Part shown: one piece after another, positions 47,699 through 59,004 of the stretch
How the letters are laid out: every line of letters starts with the position of its first letter
How positions within the stretch are numbered: position 1 is the first letter of the stretch
Assembly (NCBI GenBank): GCA_963924555.1
Contig: OZ004581.1
Span: 1,302,001-1,366,000 of the forward strand
DNA from: Crambe crambe
Taxonomy: Eukaryota; Porifera; Demospongiae; Poecilosclerida; Crambeidae
Direction of reading: 5' to 3'
DNA: 64,000 bases
Program-made: the position numbers and the translations under genes
Notes under the pieces: model-generated
The model's input: only the letters and a program-made list of their open reading frames with translations
Databases searched by the model: none
Told to the model about the DNA's origin: nothing

Positions 47699-47797
47699 CA
47701 CTGTGTGAATTCCAAGCTCTTTGTGAGCAGTTTTCATGACTGAACAAAAGGAGCATGTCCTCTGTGGAAAAATTTGTGGGGAAAATGAAAGATCCAG
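47699..47797 (+). pseudogene. EF-hand-gene exon on the plus strand (inverted copy)
   Basis: The plus strand reads EFQALCEQF, then after a break SSVEKFVGKMKDP with a GTAGGT donor. This matches the minus-strand exons at 55911-56021 and 60365-60488 (DLTDSEFQALCKQFQDPKL). An in-frame stop and lost bases make it a relic. Its orientation shows a local inversion. Confidence 0.65.
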
Positions 47798-47829
47798 GTA
47801 GGTAGTCTGTGCTATCATCAGTCCTGGAG

Positions 47830-47995
47830 GGCATGCACATGTATGGAGAGGTAAAGGGTATGCACATGTATGGAGAGGTAAAGGGTATGCACATGTATGG
47901 AGAGGTAAAGGGTATGCACATGTATGGAGAGGTAAAGGGTATGCACATGTATGGAGAGGTAAAGGGTATGCACATGTATGGAGAGGTAAAGGAGA
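47830..47995 (+). repeat. 27-bp minisatellite, about 6 copies
   Basis: The unit GCACATGTATGGAGAGGTAA plus AGGGTAT is repeated with almost no variation. Two diverged units occur upstream at 47590-47640. Because 27 is divisible by 3, all frames stay open through the array. Confidence 0.95.
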
Positions 47996-48415
47996 GGTAC
48001 TAACAGAGCAACTTACCAACACATGATAGCTAGAAATGATGATGATGATGATGATGATGGCAATTATTATCACAACCACTGGGACCACATGATGAAGGGG
48101 CTTCTCAGTCACACCACCAGTCACACTACCAACTACAGTGATACCATTAATTTGTCAAGGCCCCATTGTGCCCCCTCCACCTCACCAGTCATCCATTACA
48201 CATTGATTGTGCAAATGCTGTGATTCATCCATCATGCAAATTCGGCAAACCCTCAGCGAAGCCTTGTTCGATTGTACAAACTATAATGCACACTGCCCCA
48301 ATGATAAGCCGGATAATGCTGGCCTATTGTTTTAGCCACTAGCTATTTCAGAGCCTCTGCTTATATCTCTGACAACTATAGCTTGGAAAAAGGTGCGAAT
48401 TTTTGTTTACAATTT

Positions 48416-48886
48416 AGGATTTGGGTGCATTATTATAATTATTGCTTGAGGCCAATTAATGGGTGGTGTAGTTTGCATCTTGCAGTGAACATTGGAAATA
48501 CCATTGTTTATCAACAAAAATCTTGAAGTTTACCCGGCAATGTTAGAGAAATTCATATCTTCTGCTTAACTCAATAGGATTTGGGTGCATTATTATATTG
48601 CTTGAGGCCAATATTATTAATGGGTGGTGTAGTTTGCATCTTGCAGTGAACATTGCACACCAATGGACTCACTTAATAATACCATTTTTGTTTATCAACA
48701 AAAATCTTGAAGTTTACCCGGCAATGTTAGAGAAATTCATATCATCTGCTTAACTCAATAGGATTTGGGTGCATTATTATATTGCTTGAGGCCAATTATG
48801 AATGGGTGGTGTAGTTTATTGCATCTTTGTTTATCAACAAAAATCTTGAAGTTTACCCGGCAATGTTAGAGAAATTCATATCATCT
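48416..48886 (+). repeat. Three-copy tandem repeat of about 165-185 bases
   Basis: Units start GGATTTGGGTGCATTATTAT and end AGAAATTCATATCATCTG (copies near 48416, 48579 and 48760). The third lacks an internal segment. No coding sense. Confidence 0.9.
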
Positions 48887-48899
48887 GGAGGTTATGATT

Positions 48900-49770
48900 A
48901 AGATTATAGTAGCAAAACTACAGTTCAGTATAGGCTTGGATCCTGTGGAGGGTATTAGGTTGCCATAATCAGCTACACCAGCTGGCTCTCTCCAGCAACT
49001 GGATCCAAATAGCTGCTCAATGAATCTGTCCACACTGCATGTGCTCCAATTGGGAATTGCGAGTAAGGGGGTGACTATGTGAGACTAGGACCAATGAGTA
49101 TTGCAACAAGTAAATAAATAAGTAGGGATGGCTGTGTGCAGTTCAAAAAAATTCAGCAACAAGAGAGTGAACTTCAGTCAAGTAACCCCTTACCCATCAC
49201 CAACCAAGCTGGTACATTTATCACCTCATATCCAGCTCCATACCACAGAGATCAAGGGGATGAGAGAAAGCAACAAGGGAAATACATTCCAGGTTCTTGT
49301 GAGGGTGTACACAATTGTTGGGACGGAAGTTGAGGAGAATGCTCAGAGTGATCACATGTATGAATTTCTTCTTTATAATATAATATGGAATCACGAATGT
49401 TGGTAAAGGCCCAATAATGCCATTATTATGCCAAATTATGCCCTATGCCATGGTGAACTGAATATGCCAAAACTTATGCTTCTGTCACTATATCCATTGG
49501 TAGAGGGACTGCAAGAGGATGGACAGGCTATATTTGGAGTCACTCTGAAAAGTGCTGTAATTGTTTACATGACTGCATGCTAAAGCTGATGTGATTCACT
49601 GGAATTTCTGGTAAAATCCTTAAATAGCCACTTCTTGTTGGTGACCATAGTCCTAAGTGCGTGATTCCATATAGGAAGGACCCAATTTATCACATTTCAT
49701 GCGAGAAGTAAAGACTACTTGATCCCGCTCATATATAAAACACCAGTGGGAGAGCACTCTACGTGCTGGT
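48900..49770. other. Spacer next to copy E
   Basis: No gene recognised except the possible exon remnant at 49236-49290 (CISLVAFS type). A plus-strand frame at 49128-49406 is antisense to it and not convincing. Confidence 0.4.
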
Positions 49771-49932
49771 TTCTGAGTGCAGGGTTCACCACCCGGACAT
49801 GATTATCTAGTTTTAAATGTATAGGAAAAAACCCACTATAGTCGGGGAGAACCCTGTAATTATGTAGACTAATTAGATAACTCCTAAAAAATTTATGAAC
49901 AGACCTACTTACTGTGAGATAACGTATCTTAC

Positions 49933-52114
49933 CTCCTTGGATCTGATTTTATCCTGGAAATCCTTGCCCCTTCTGTTCCAGAGACTCAAGTAAACTACAA
50001 TAGACAATAGTGCCAACTCAGCTCATTCCTGTCAAACAAAGATTTAATCAGATTACAGTTTATACATAATGAGAGTTGTCCTGTGAGTCCTGAGCAAATA
50101 ATTCTAATAGTAAGGCTACGCTTTTGCTGGGACCCTTTTGCTGATGAGAGGAGAGAGAAGCTTTAGCGATTGTCATGACAGACTGGTCAAAAATACTAGA
50201 GTCATGATTGCAGTTGCCACCAGACTATACATTATAACGACATCATCTTTTCCATGCTACTTTCCATTGTTATGATCACAGGAAAGTTGCAACTGGTGAT
50301 CATAATTATCTGTTCACTATGGCCTACGTATTCGACTGCAACAACCAAGCCTAGCTGAACTCTGAACTGCAGACATAATCCAGCTACGTAGATTTTGCAG
50401 GCCATAGGGCTTGATTTGATATGATGCTGCAGTCATAATAGCTAGATTTTGGGGGCATCCCTACATTTGAGTACCATGTATCATAACTATCTCCACACAG
50501 TCACTCCAAGACCATAAAATTATGACTAATTGACATACTCTGTCTTGATGTACTTCTTTGTCAACTCGTTGAGTTTTTGCCTCCCTACTAGTGAGGCCTG
50601 TGTCTTATTCTTGACCTCGTCCTTGTGGCGATGGAGGTCTTGTTGTCGGTACTGCTCCAGTGCTTGCTCCTTGCCATGGAGAAGGCGGTCCTCTTCGGAT
50701 TGTTGCTGGGAAATTTCTGGAGAATGGATTGGGGGAGGGGTGAGGAGGAGGAGGAAAGGAACCAGGAAAGAGGAGAAGGGGAGGGGCAAGGGAGAGGGGA
50801 AAGAGGGGACAAGGGAGAGAGGATAAGAGGGAAGGGAGGGCAAGGAGGTGGGGACAAGAGAGAGAGAGAGGGAGGGAAGAAAGGAAGGAGATAAGAGAAA
50901 GAGGGAGGGGAGGAGAGAGAAAGGAGGGGAGGAGGGAAAAGGGGGAAGGGACGAGAAAAAGGGATAAGAGGGGAGAGGAGGAAGGAGGGGACGACGGAGA
51001 GGGAAAGGGGAGGAGAGAGGGGAGGGGGTAGAGAAAAGGGAAAGGCAATTAGTTGCTAAAAGATAATTGGTCACATGATAAAGGGAGGGAGGGATCTACC
51101 CTTACTTGATTCATATTGCTTTATGGATCTTTGCACTTGTTTCTTCTGTTTGATGAGGTCCATCTCGGCTCTCTTCAGATCTCTCTCCTCCTGTCGATGC
51201 TGCCACATGTAATCTGTAAAAGAAACACATTATTACTGAAAGCCTATCTAATATAATAAGAGGGCAACTTTGTATTTTGACTTCCCCTAAAGAGACCACC
51301 TCTCTATCACCCAGTTCATTTCCAGTATAATTTAGTATAAAAATGGTCACATGATCAGTTTTATTTTAACATGATATTCATAATAACCTCTATTGCTTTG
51401 AGCCTTTGAGAACTTTCGTCCAGACTCTTCTGTGCATGTTTGCGGATAGTATTAGCAGAAGGTGGCCGAGGATTGGTTCCTTGCTTTGGGGGGGCAGGGA
51501 TTTTCGGGAGTTCGGATGTCTCTGGAACCATGTTAGGCAAGTTGCCATATTCATGTGCCCTAGAGAAAAGATAGAGCAGGGGGGAAGTATTAAGGGTGTT
51601 GGCACGTCCTTCCCACGTATGGTTGTCAAGGAAGCTAATCTCCAAAAGTAGACTGAAACTCCACAGAATTTAGACAAAAAACACCACTCTTAAGAGAACA
51701 TTGCACTATGAAATCTTAAATATAACTACATCTTATCGATTGGTTTGAGGAGGAGCCCTGCAGACTCAGACTTGTTTTGCTTAGCTGATATAAAGTTATT
51801 CCAGATGAATTTCTTTATCTATTAAAACATTTTGTATAGGTGAAACGATCTAGCTAGCTGGCAGCTAGTTGGATAGTCAGCACCTCGTTTCACAGCAGGC
51901 AACAAGATACTGGAGATGTGTAAAGAAGTCTCAGTTCAACACTCACAGCCTACCGCTTTATACTGTACTCTGATTTTAACTATTTCACTTACTTGAGAAA
52001 GTCTGCATAAGCAGTGTCCGGTATCAACGAGTCTCCGGCCCCAGCTCTGGAAGAAAGAAGGCTGTAGTGAGCTTGGAGCTTCTTGTAACGTTGAGCAGCC
52101 TGAGGTGCTGCCAT
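49933..52114 (-). pseudogene. Coiled-coil gene, copy E (exons 1-5)
   Basis: Exons 51993-52114, 51388-51559, 51106-51213 and 50539-50716 are open. Exon 3 has lost its first base next to the acceptor (ACAG/ATTAC instead of ACAG/GATTA), which shifts the frame. Exon 5 (49933-50028) has a net 13-base loss. Exons 6-8 are absent. The promoter X-box is perfect. So the copy may be transcribed but cannot give the full protein unless the exon 3 acceptor is used differently. Confidence 0.75.
50731..51040 (+). repeat. Purine-only tract in copy E
   Basis: The longest of the five tracts at this intron position (about 310 bases of G and A). Confidence 0.85.
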
Positions 52115-52151
52115 TTTTGTTGTAACGTTGAGCAATTTTTGTTGGCTGTGC

Positions 52152-52165
52152 GTTACCGTGGTGAC
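52152..52165 (-). promoter_or_regulatory. X-box upstream of copy E
   Basis: GTCACCACGGTAAC on the minus strand, identical to the copy A site. It is 37 bases from the ATG at 52114 instead of 12, because a short segment (TGTAACGTTGAGCAATTTTT) was duplicated in between. Confidence 0.6.
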
Positions 52166-52507
52166 AGCTCCAGCTCCTCCTTTATCCGGTCTGCTCAGCT
52201 CCGCCCCCAAGTGACAAATGAGGGGGCGTTGCGGTATAGACTGGCGACTGTGAGCTTGGCTTGCATACTAGTAATTCCCTACAACTTAGCTGTTTGGAAT
52301 GGCTAAAAACTTCTAAACTCAGCCTAGTAAAGCTGTGCTCTGATAAAACAAAGACCAAACTATTCTAGACGCTAGTAATCATTTTGAAGTAGATTGCTAC
52401 CAACCAGCACAATTAGTTGCAAAGGACCAGCTGGCTCGCAAAGTTTAGCTATTAAAAAGACAACAACACATGTACAAAAAAAGTCTTGAGACAGTTTTGA
52501 GACAGTT

Positions 52508-52720
52508 TTAACATCTTAATAGGCCTACAGCCATTTCGCTTATGTCCTTCCGCAGTGAAACTGTAGGGTCAGACTCCTGCACTGCAACTGCATACTCTTC
52601 CTCTTCTTTGGGGTCGGTGCATCTCGGGAATGTATCAGGATCTCCGACATAATAGACTTTAGAGCTTGCAACAATCATTCTGATTGAACCTGACGTCGAC
52701 TTCTGCGAACATTCAGTCAT
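52508..52720 (-). CDS. Small acidic protein, AVAVQESDPTVSLRKD family, copy 4
   Basis: A 70-residue frame starting MTECSQKSTSGSIRMIVASS with a Glu-rich middle (DPKEEEEY), the exact core AVAVQESDPTVSLRKD and an end GLLRC. Unlike copies 1 and 2 it lies on the same strand as, and 393 bases upstream of, the coiled-coil gene (copy E), so this end was inverted. The sequence after MAV differs from the other copies. Confidence 0.68.
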   Translation of the reverse strand: MTECSQKSTSGSIRMIVASSKVYYVGDPDTFPRCTDPKEEEEYAVAVQESDPTVSLRKDISEMAVGLLRC

Positions 52721-52983
52721 GGTGAGTGATATTATGCTAATAACCTCTGGACTTCTTTGGCAGCTTGCAGACATTTAGTTTGCTAGCATTAAAACTTGTT
52801 TCTCCAATGAAGTTTGATGCTGAAGCTTAGTTACTGACTAAACGAACTCTTGACATCTTATTAATCCCTGCCCTTTTGCATGGCGTAAAAACATTCGATG
52901 CGCGCACACAACCGGCCACGCCTACATCCTGCGCATGCGTGGAATACACTGAGCAGAGCTAGCTAGAGAGCTAGAGACTAGAC

Positions 52984-53271
52984 ATGAAGCTACCCAAGAC
53001 AGTTATACTTGCTGTCCTTATTCTCCTACCAGCATGCAAGACTGAAGAGCCACCTGATCCAGTGCAAAATGCTGCAAGTTCCCTTGGGAAAGAATGGGAG
53101 GGAAAATACAGAGGGTACCTCCACTACTCCAGTAACACCAGCAGAAATGTTTGTGGAATGTTATCACATGGATCACAGGAATTCCTACAAGGGTGCCAAG
53201 AGGTTCAGGTGGACCAAGGAAGAACCTTTTTAGCCAGTGTGTATAATGGAAGATCTGATTTGAGCAGAATG
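52984..53271 (+). CDS. First exon of a secreted protein (partial)
   Basis: ATG at 52984 opens MKLPKTVILAVLILLPAC, a typical signal peptide (Lys, hydrophobic core, small residues). The next 75 residues contain Cys, an NTS glycosylation site and no domain I know (GKEWEGKYRGYLHYSSN). The frame meets a good donor, ATG/GTGAGT, at 53271. Downstream is a transposase fragment in an incompatible phase, so the following exons are lost or lie elsewhere. Confidence 0.45.
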
Positions 53272-53364
53272 GTGAGTGAATTCATCATTAAACATCTACT
53301 CCATCTTGGAGTCAATTCATGCTCTCGTATGCCACATTTAGTACATTAACTACTGCAGAGATCA

Positions 53365-53911
53365 TCCTATGTATAATGGGAGGGCAACTCTGCTATGCCC
53401 TACTTCAGCTATTTCAGTTGAGGGTATTGCAGGAGGAGTGAAGGTCCCGGAAGGCCAGATCCTGGATGACATGATTCGGGTTCTCCAGGAATACTATGGC
53501 AACAACATCCGTGGCAACTCTGGAAATCTGGAGAAGATGACAGGTGCTTGCTGGGCAACCTTTTACCACTCTTTCTCTACTGATGCATACCCTCGACATT
53601 ATTGTTGTCCGAAGGGTGAGGACAGCTTCTGCAAGTACCAGCGTGCAGCAGCTCATGGAGAAGATGTGCCAACCCACCATATCCCTACCAGTAGTTGTAC
53701 TGATCAGTGTCCAAGCTGCCACACCACCATTCCAGCAGATTTTGAAAAGTACCTGGAACCTCAATGGCGATCTCTGTGTACCACTGAGCTCCTTGAGAAG
53801 TGCCTGCTTGGAGCTACACAAATCGGAATGAGAGCTTCAATGCTCTTATGTGGGCTCGTATCCTACGTATAATGAGAGGGCAACTCTGCTATGCCCTACT
53901 TCAGCTATTTC
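53365..53911 (+). repeat. 51-bp direct repeat flanking the MULE fragment
   Basis: 53365-53415 and 53861-53911 share 51 bases (TCCTA-GTATAATG-GAGGGC, then AACTCTGCTATGCCCTACTT) with two differences. The same words belong to intron 2 of the coiled-coil gene (2786, 51256 and 63830). So the fragment sits inside duplicated intron sequence. Confidence 0.85.
53413..53868 (+). mobile_element. Mutator-like (MULE) transposase domain fragment
   Basis: The plus strand encodes VLQEYYGNNIRGNSGNLEKM, ATFYHSFSTD, HYCCPKGEDSFCKYQRA, IPADFEKYL and LLEKCLLGATQ. After a one-base frame change near 53820 it continues NRNESFNALMWARI. This is the C-terminal part of the Mutator-like transposase domain common in cnidarian, sponge and insect genomes, with its Cys/His cluster (HYCCPKGEDSFC) and the final NESFN-x-x-x-W-A-R block. 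The N-terminal catalytic half is missing. Confidence 0.85.
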
Positions 53912-54059
53912 GACTTCCCTAAAGAGACCACCTCTCTATAACTGGCCTACCCAGTTCATAAGACCATTCATCAATTTTCATAAATTGTTTACAGTTTTCA
54001 TGTTATTTATTTCATGTACTGACCACGAAATAAATTAACAATCAATTAATAATTATAAG

Positions 54060-54694
54060 AATTCATAACAACCTCTATTGCTTTGAGCCTTTGTGAACTT
54101 TCATCCAGACTTTTCTGAGCATGTTTGTGGATAGTGTTAGCAGAAGGTGGCCGAGGAGGATTGGTTCCTTGCTTTGGGGGGCCAGGGATTTTTGGGAGTT
54201 CGGACGTCTCTGGAACCATATTAAGCAAGTTGTTTCATGTGCCCCAGAGGAGAATAGAGGACAGGAGAAGTATTAATGGCACATCCCAGTTGCCAAGGAA
54301 ACTAATCCAAAATACACAGAACTAAGACAAAACCAATAGAGAAATCGTAAAATATAACTACATCGTGTCAATTGGCTTGAGGATCTAGTATGAGGACCCC
54401 CTTGTTTAGCTGCTTGTATAATTATTTCTCCTTAAAGAATGGCCTTCATCCCCAAGCCAAGGTGAAGTTATTCTCATCTTCAACAAAATTTTACAAGTGA
54501 GAGACTTTTCTCTTCTTACTCTCTGGAGATGTGCAAAGCTGTCTTTTCAGTTCAACCATACATATTAAGTTCAACACTATATAGCACTAGCTTCATAGCC
54601 CCTTTAATACTGTTAGCTACTCTAGCTTTAATTTCACTTATTTAAGAAAGTCTGCATAAGCAGTATCCGGTATCAAAGAGTCTCCGGCCCCCTA
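54060..54694 (-). pseudogene. Coiled-coil gene, copy F (exons 1-2, truncated)
   Basis: Exon 2 (about 54065-54230) is nearly complete with a three-base insertion. Exon 1 (54644-54694) breaks off after the codons for GAGDSLIP and joins unrelated DNA that leads to the MSE-family fragment. There is no start codon or promoter, so it is dead. Confidence 0.75.
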
Positions 54695-54814
54695 CAGAAC
54701 GTTTTCCTAGATAGGGACAGTGATTAAGGTTGCTAATGTGCATGTTCCAATGACAGAGGGATAGGAAGCAAGTTTTGAGTGGAGGGGCCATCACCCCAAA
54801 ATGACACCACACAC

Positions 54815-55002
54815 CCAGAGAAGTAGCAAGATTTCCCAAAGAGAAAGCTGCCAGCCAACTCCAGCTACTAGCAAGCTCGTATTGGTTGTTTCGAACTTTT
54901 TGCAAAGAGCACGGATGGATCGAGAAGAGCTGGTAACTGGGCGATCGAGTTTACTCTCCGAAATTGCAGCAGCAGTTGAAAGATTGGAGTGGACAGGATA
55001 GA
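54815..55002 (+). pseudogene. Headless fragment of the 22557 (MSE) gene family
   Basis: It encodes SQRESCQPTPATSKLVLV, SNFLQRARMDREELVTGRS and SLLSEIAAAVERLEW, matching residues about 85-146 of the protein at 22557, with codon losses. The end DAPFLII is out of frame (bases near 55010-55035). The start region is missing. Confidence 0.65.
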
Positions 55003-55049
55003 AGAAAATCCAGATGCTCCCTTTCTCATCATTTAATTTTATCACAACT

Positions 55050-55905
55050 ATTTACCATCCATGACTCTATAGTCTCAGACCAGATTCTAGAATCTTGTTC
55101 ACTAGTCCACCCACGTGTTATTATCAATTATATTTTTTTGGTTGTCAGGAGCCTGGTACATTCTGAGTGAGTGGGATAAGCTGCCTAGAGTGAAATCTGA
55201 GACGAGATCAGATATCTTAGGTAGGAGATGATATTTTTGGTCTGTACACAGGTCTGTAACAGGTCCACATTTTTGGACTGTATCAGACAGCTGTAGGGTT
55301 TACTAATTTTCGTTCTGTTCCTGTACTGACTGCTTACAAGCTGTAGATTTTTTGCTGTATAAGGGATATGGAACCTGGAACCAAGTAGCCTTAAAACTTA
55401 TTGCTTCTACTAGGGTGTCGATGTTATTACTGAGATCAAGACAGTTAAGGTTTACAAACTGTATTACTAGAGTGTACGATTATTACTAGAGAAATGCAGT
55501 GCATTGTGGGGGAAGCCCAATGATCCAAATCAATGTAGTTAGATGTTAGTTGTGCATGTTGGATTGCTTCAATTTGATATGTGCATAGAAAGCTTAGGAC
55601 TGATGCTAGGTTCCATGAGAAGAAAATTATGTGCTCTGGCTGTAATTCATATTTTTTTACTGATTCTATTTGTGGTACATGTATGTATTGTTTTGAATTA
55701 TGTAGTAAAAGTTTGTGCAATGTAATGTGATGTAATGGTACCAGATGATCGTCGCAGAGAAAAATAGAACATACGAAACATATAGTAGAAATCTCTCAGC
55801 CAACTCGCTAGTGTGGGCTCGCTTAGGTTCGCCATCAATTTGAAAAGTGAAACCATACAAAAACAGGACTGACAATAGCAAGATGCAACAGACTACCTAA
55901 CTGGA
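55050..55905. other. Spacer
   Basis: No gene recognised. A CACAGGTCTGTAACAGGTC stretch near 55246 recurs at 20220 (about 19 bases), a weak dispersed repeat. Confidence 0.4.
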
Positions 55906-55910
55906 TCTTT

Positions 55911-56021
55911 CATTTCCCCACAAATTTCTTCCAGAGGACACGTCCCTTTAGCTTGGGGTCTTGAAACTGCTTGCAAAGAGCTTGGAACTCACTATCAGTC
56001 AGGTCAGGCTTCCCAATTGAA
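55911..56021 (-). pseudogene. EF-hand-gene exon copy with a lost donor
   Basis: It encodes SIGKPDLTDSEFQALCKQF, then QDPKLKGRVLWKKFVG, from an acceptor at 56022. The donor position reads TTAGGT where copies at 47798 and 60364 have GTAGGT. It is otherwise intact, but neighbouring EF-hand exons are missing. Confidence 0.65.
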
Positions 56022-56259
56022 CTACCTTGCAGTTGCATACATGTAAAGAACACACTGAGCATAACTGGTGATTGACACTTTGTAGTGATAGAGAAAAGTG
56101 GGCCACAAAACACAGTACTGTAGATGTTACCTCGTTTGCTATGGACCATTGAACAATACATTAGCCATCAAAATTGAATTATTAAATGCTTTAGGCACAT
56201 GGTGTATGTTATAAAATTTGCACATGTAATGTGATGTGATGTTACCAGAGATACCTGTC

Positions 56260-56810
56260 TGAATCTAGCAGCAGTTATAGAGCAGCACGTAGGGGATCAG
56301 CATCCTGGAAATGATCGGAAACCCTGATCCGGTTGCATTGGTGAAGGGGAAGGAGGAGGAGGAGAGGAACCAGGAGAGGGGAGTAGGGATGTGGAGGGGC
56401 AAGGGGGAGGGGAAAGAGGGGACAAGAGAGAGAGGATAAGAAGGAGGGGAGGGTGAGGAGGCGGGGACAGGGGAGGAGAGAGAAAGGAGGGGACGAGAGA
56501 GACAAGGGAAAAGGGGAGGGGGGACAAGAGAAAGGATAAGAGGGAGGGGAGGAGAGGAGGGAGGAGGGGACGACGAAGAAGATAAGAGGGAAAAGGGGAG
56601 GAGGGAGTAGAGAAAAGGGAAAGGTGTGATTAGCTGCTAAAAAAAACATGATAAAGGAAGGGATAATCTACTAGGGATCTACCCTTACTTGACTCATATT
56701 GCTTTATGGATCTTTGCACTTGTTTCTTCTGTTTGATGAGGTCCATCTCGGCTCTCTTCAGATCTCTCTCCTCCTGTCGATGCTGCCACATGTAATCTAT
56801 AAAAGAAACA
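56260..56810 (-). pseudogene. Coiled-coil exon 3 with purine tract, fused to an EF-hand exon (copy G)
   Basis: About 56693-56798 is coiled-coil exon 3 (acceptor damaged: CTATAAAAG instead of CTGTAAAAG). Then comes the purine tract 56343-56628. Instead of exon 4, part of the EF-hand exon of 24714-24831 follows (NRIRVSDHFQDADPLR) at about 56265-56340. This is a recombination junction between the two gene parts. Confidence 0.7.
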
Positions 56811-57229
56811 CATTATTACTGAAAGCCTGTCTAATCAGACCACCTACCCTATAATAGACCACCCTATAGAGAAGCCAGATCAAGGTCTTGAATGACTAAG
56901 AAGTGGTGGCTTCTCTGTATGAATTTCACTAATGTATGATACTCATCCCAATCATATGGAGAGAAAATAAATATAATGAGCAAATCTGTACTGTTGACTC
57001 TAACATCCAGTTATAATGAAAATGGTTCTTTAGTTAGTTTATTAGAGGGGTAGGATTAGTTCACTTTTTAAGGGCATACTCGTCACAGAGATGGCAAAAT
57101 GCAATGTAGTTAATGTCATTTTGATCGCCAACTTTCAATTCAAACTTGCGGAAGATGACCTTGAATTCATGAGCAGTGACCTGTGCACTCAGTTCCAACT
57201 CACTCAAAACTCGATGTAAACTACACACA

Positions 57230-58190
57230 CACACACACATACAAAACAAGATAAAATCCTAACCCTCAAAGATACATGTAATGCACTATACAGTAGTTGA
57301 ATATTGTACTGGTTGTAGTCACAGGTACAATATCATGGTTCAAAGGCTGATGTTGCCATCTATGTGACACACACACACACACACACACACACCTTAAGTT
57401 ATGTTTAGTAAAGTTAATTTACACTACATACCACAAACTCATACATTATGTATGAAAATTAAATGACATGTGCAGTAGAGCACATGGTGACTGAAAAAAA
57501 GAAAAGCTGAATCAGATATGAGAATCCTCAGCCATCAGGTACATAATTTAAGTCTATGTAGTATAACACACAATAATAACTACTCAGATTCACATTTAGA
57601 TAGGAAAACCCAATCAGACCTAAGAATCAACCAGCGTGGTAGTTTGCACACCAAAAGCCAACAGACTAAGCATGTGTCACTCAAAACAGAAAAAACAACA
57701 GTCAAGTTCAAGAGACTACAACGACACAGTCCGGACTCCTGTGAGAGTGGTCCCGCCCTTTTCGTAGCTGGCCATACGTAGGTCGAGAGACTAATGGGAC
57801 CAAAACCTATGGTTGGTGATGATCGAACTGGGTTCTCCCCTGATGACCGGGTAAGAAGCTCTCAAAGAAAATAAGTTCTCAAAGAAAAACTCAGTAGAAT
57901 CATCTCACAATCACACTATCTCAACATAAGTATAGTAATGGTCCTAAAGGTTAATTATTAAGTTAATTTGATTAAATAGGTGACCTCTACCTGTGATAAA
58001 GCAATGGACAAAGGTCTTACCAAACTTATACTTTTATGTTTTTCTCCTTTTATTTTTCTTATGATTCTAACGCACACACACACACACAGGAAGCAGTTCC
58101 TATTGGATCAGAAGTCTGTTTCCAAGGTGACCATGCACCATCTCCCTCAGTGGTTAGGGAGCCCATTCTATCAGCCACCTACCTAATTAG
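57230..58190. other. Spacer or intron with (CA)n runs
   Basis: (AC)n runs at 57222-57240, 57366-57392 and 58071-58088. The stretch 57640-57860 is less AT-rich and has a long open frame on the plus strand (57518-57781) with no recognisable domain; it could be debris of a mobile element. Confidence 0.4.
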
Positions 58191-58527
58191 GGCTAACTGA
58201 TAACCATACAACTAAAACTCTACACCTACACCATGAAACAGACTTCTGTGGCCACCAGTCCCAGTGAGAGTAAACACTATACTGATGAGGAGTCACATAT
58301 AACCAATGTAATGCTTAGTATTCATTTGAAGACCCAGACAACAAAGTATTCTTGGCACATGGTACAACAGTTCTGAAAACCTCTAGCAAACATCCACTTG
58401 TAACCTGATCCCCTGAAAGTTGATACTTATCTAGCCCTCAGGCTTATGTAGGGGAGGGGTTCCATTTGGTGACCAGTACCACTTTACAGACAAAAGGCGC
58501 ATATGTTCACGTGACTGGTTTTTTTGC

Positions 58528-58750
58528 ACTCTTTTCATGACCGTACATAGTTCTTGCTATATAGGCTTGCATGCAGAATACAAAGAACAGCTAGTGAGTG
58601 TATAAGTGTGGTTTTTCTCAAGTGTCTTGTACTTGGCAGTGACTCTTTTCATGACCGTATATAGTTCTTGCTATATAGGCTTGCATGCAGAATACAAAGA
58701 ACAGCTAGTGAGTATAAGTGTGGTTTTTCTTAAGTGTCTTGTACTTGGCA
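58528..58750 (+). repeat. Two-copy tandem repeat of about 112 bases
   Basis: TCTTTTCATGACCGTA(C/T)AT, AGTTCTTGCTATATAGGC, AAGAACAGCTAGTGAG and TGTCTTGTACTTGGCA occur twice in a row with few differences. Confidence 0.9.
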
Positions 58751-58939
58751 CCACTCCCCTATAGCAAATTACCAAGGCAACCATCTGTATTTATGGCAAT
58801 AATTATTAGATCGAATTTCCCATCAAAAATTGCAGCACCAGGGAGGGGTACAGGTTCTGGAATACTCAAACACTGCATTGCCAAATAGTTTAGTACTATA
58901 ATGTTTACAAACATCCCGGCCACTTCCGCAGCTGCATGG

Positions 58940-58948
58940 CTATAAAAC
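58940..58948 (+). promoter_or_regulatory. TATA-like box before the gene at 59005
   Basis: CTATAAAAC about 65 bases before the ATG. A TTCACGTGAC E-box lies further up (58507-58516). The parallel with the 22557 gene (TATA plus E-box) is noted; the E-box distance is large. Confidence 0.45.
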
Positions 58949-59004
58949 TAACCCCGAATCGCACATCTCAGTAGCCAAAGGCAAGCAGCTAGCTACTTCA
59001 AAGA

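Noticed and set aside
47658-48124. Repeated frames over the 27-bp minisatellite
   Set aside because: The unit length is a multiple of three, so all frames stay open without meaning.
49128-49406. A 92-codon plus-strand frame
   Set aside because: It is antisense to the CISLVAFS exon remnant, and its composition and context do not support a gene.
52984-53868. One gene joining the signal-peptide exon to the MULE domain
   Set aside because: The donor is phase 0, while the only good acceptor before the MULE frame needs another phase. The MULE piece sits between duplicated intron sequences.
57640-57870. A tRNA-like stretch near GATCGAACTGGGTTCTCC
   Set aside because: I could not form a cloverleaf, and no A/B box pair is convincingly placed.
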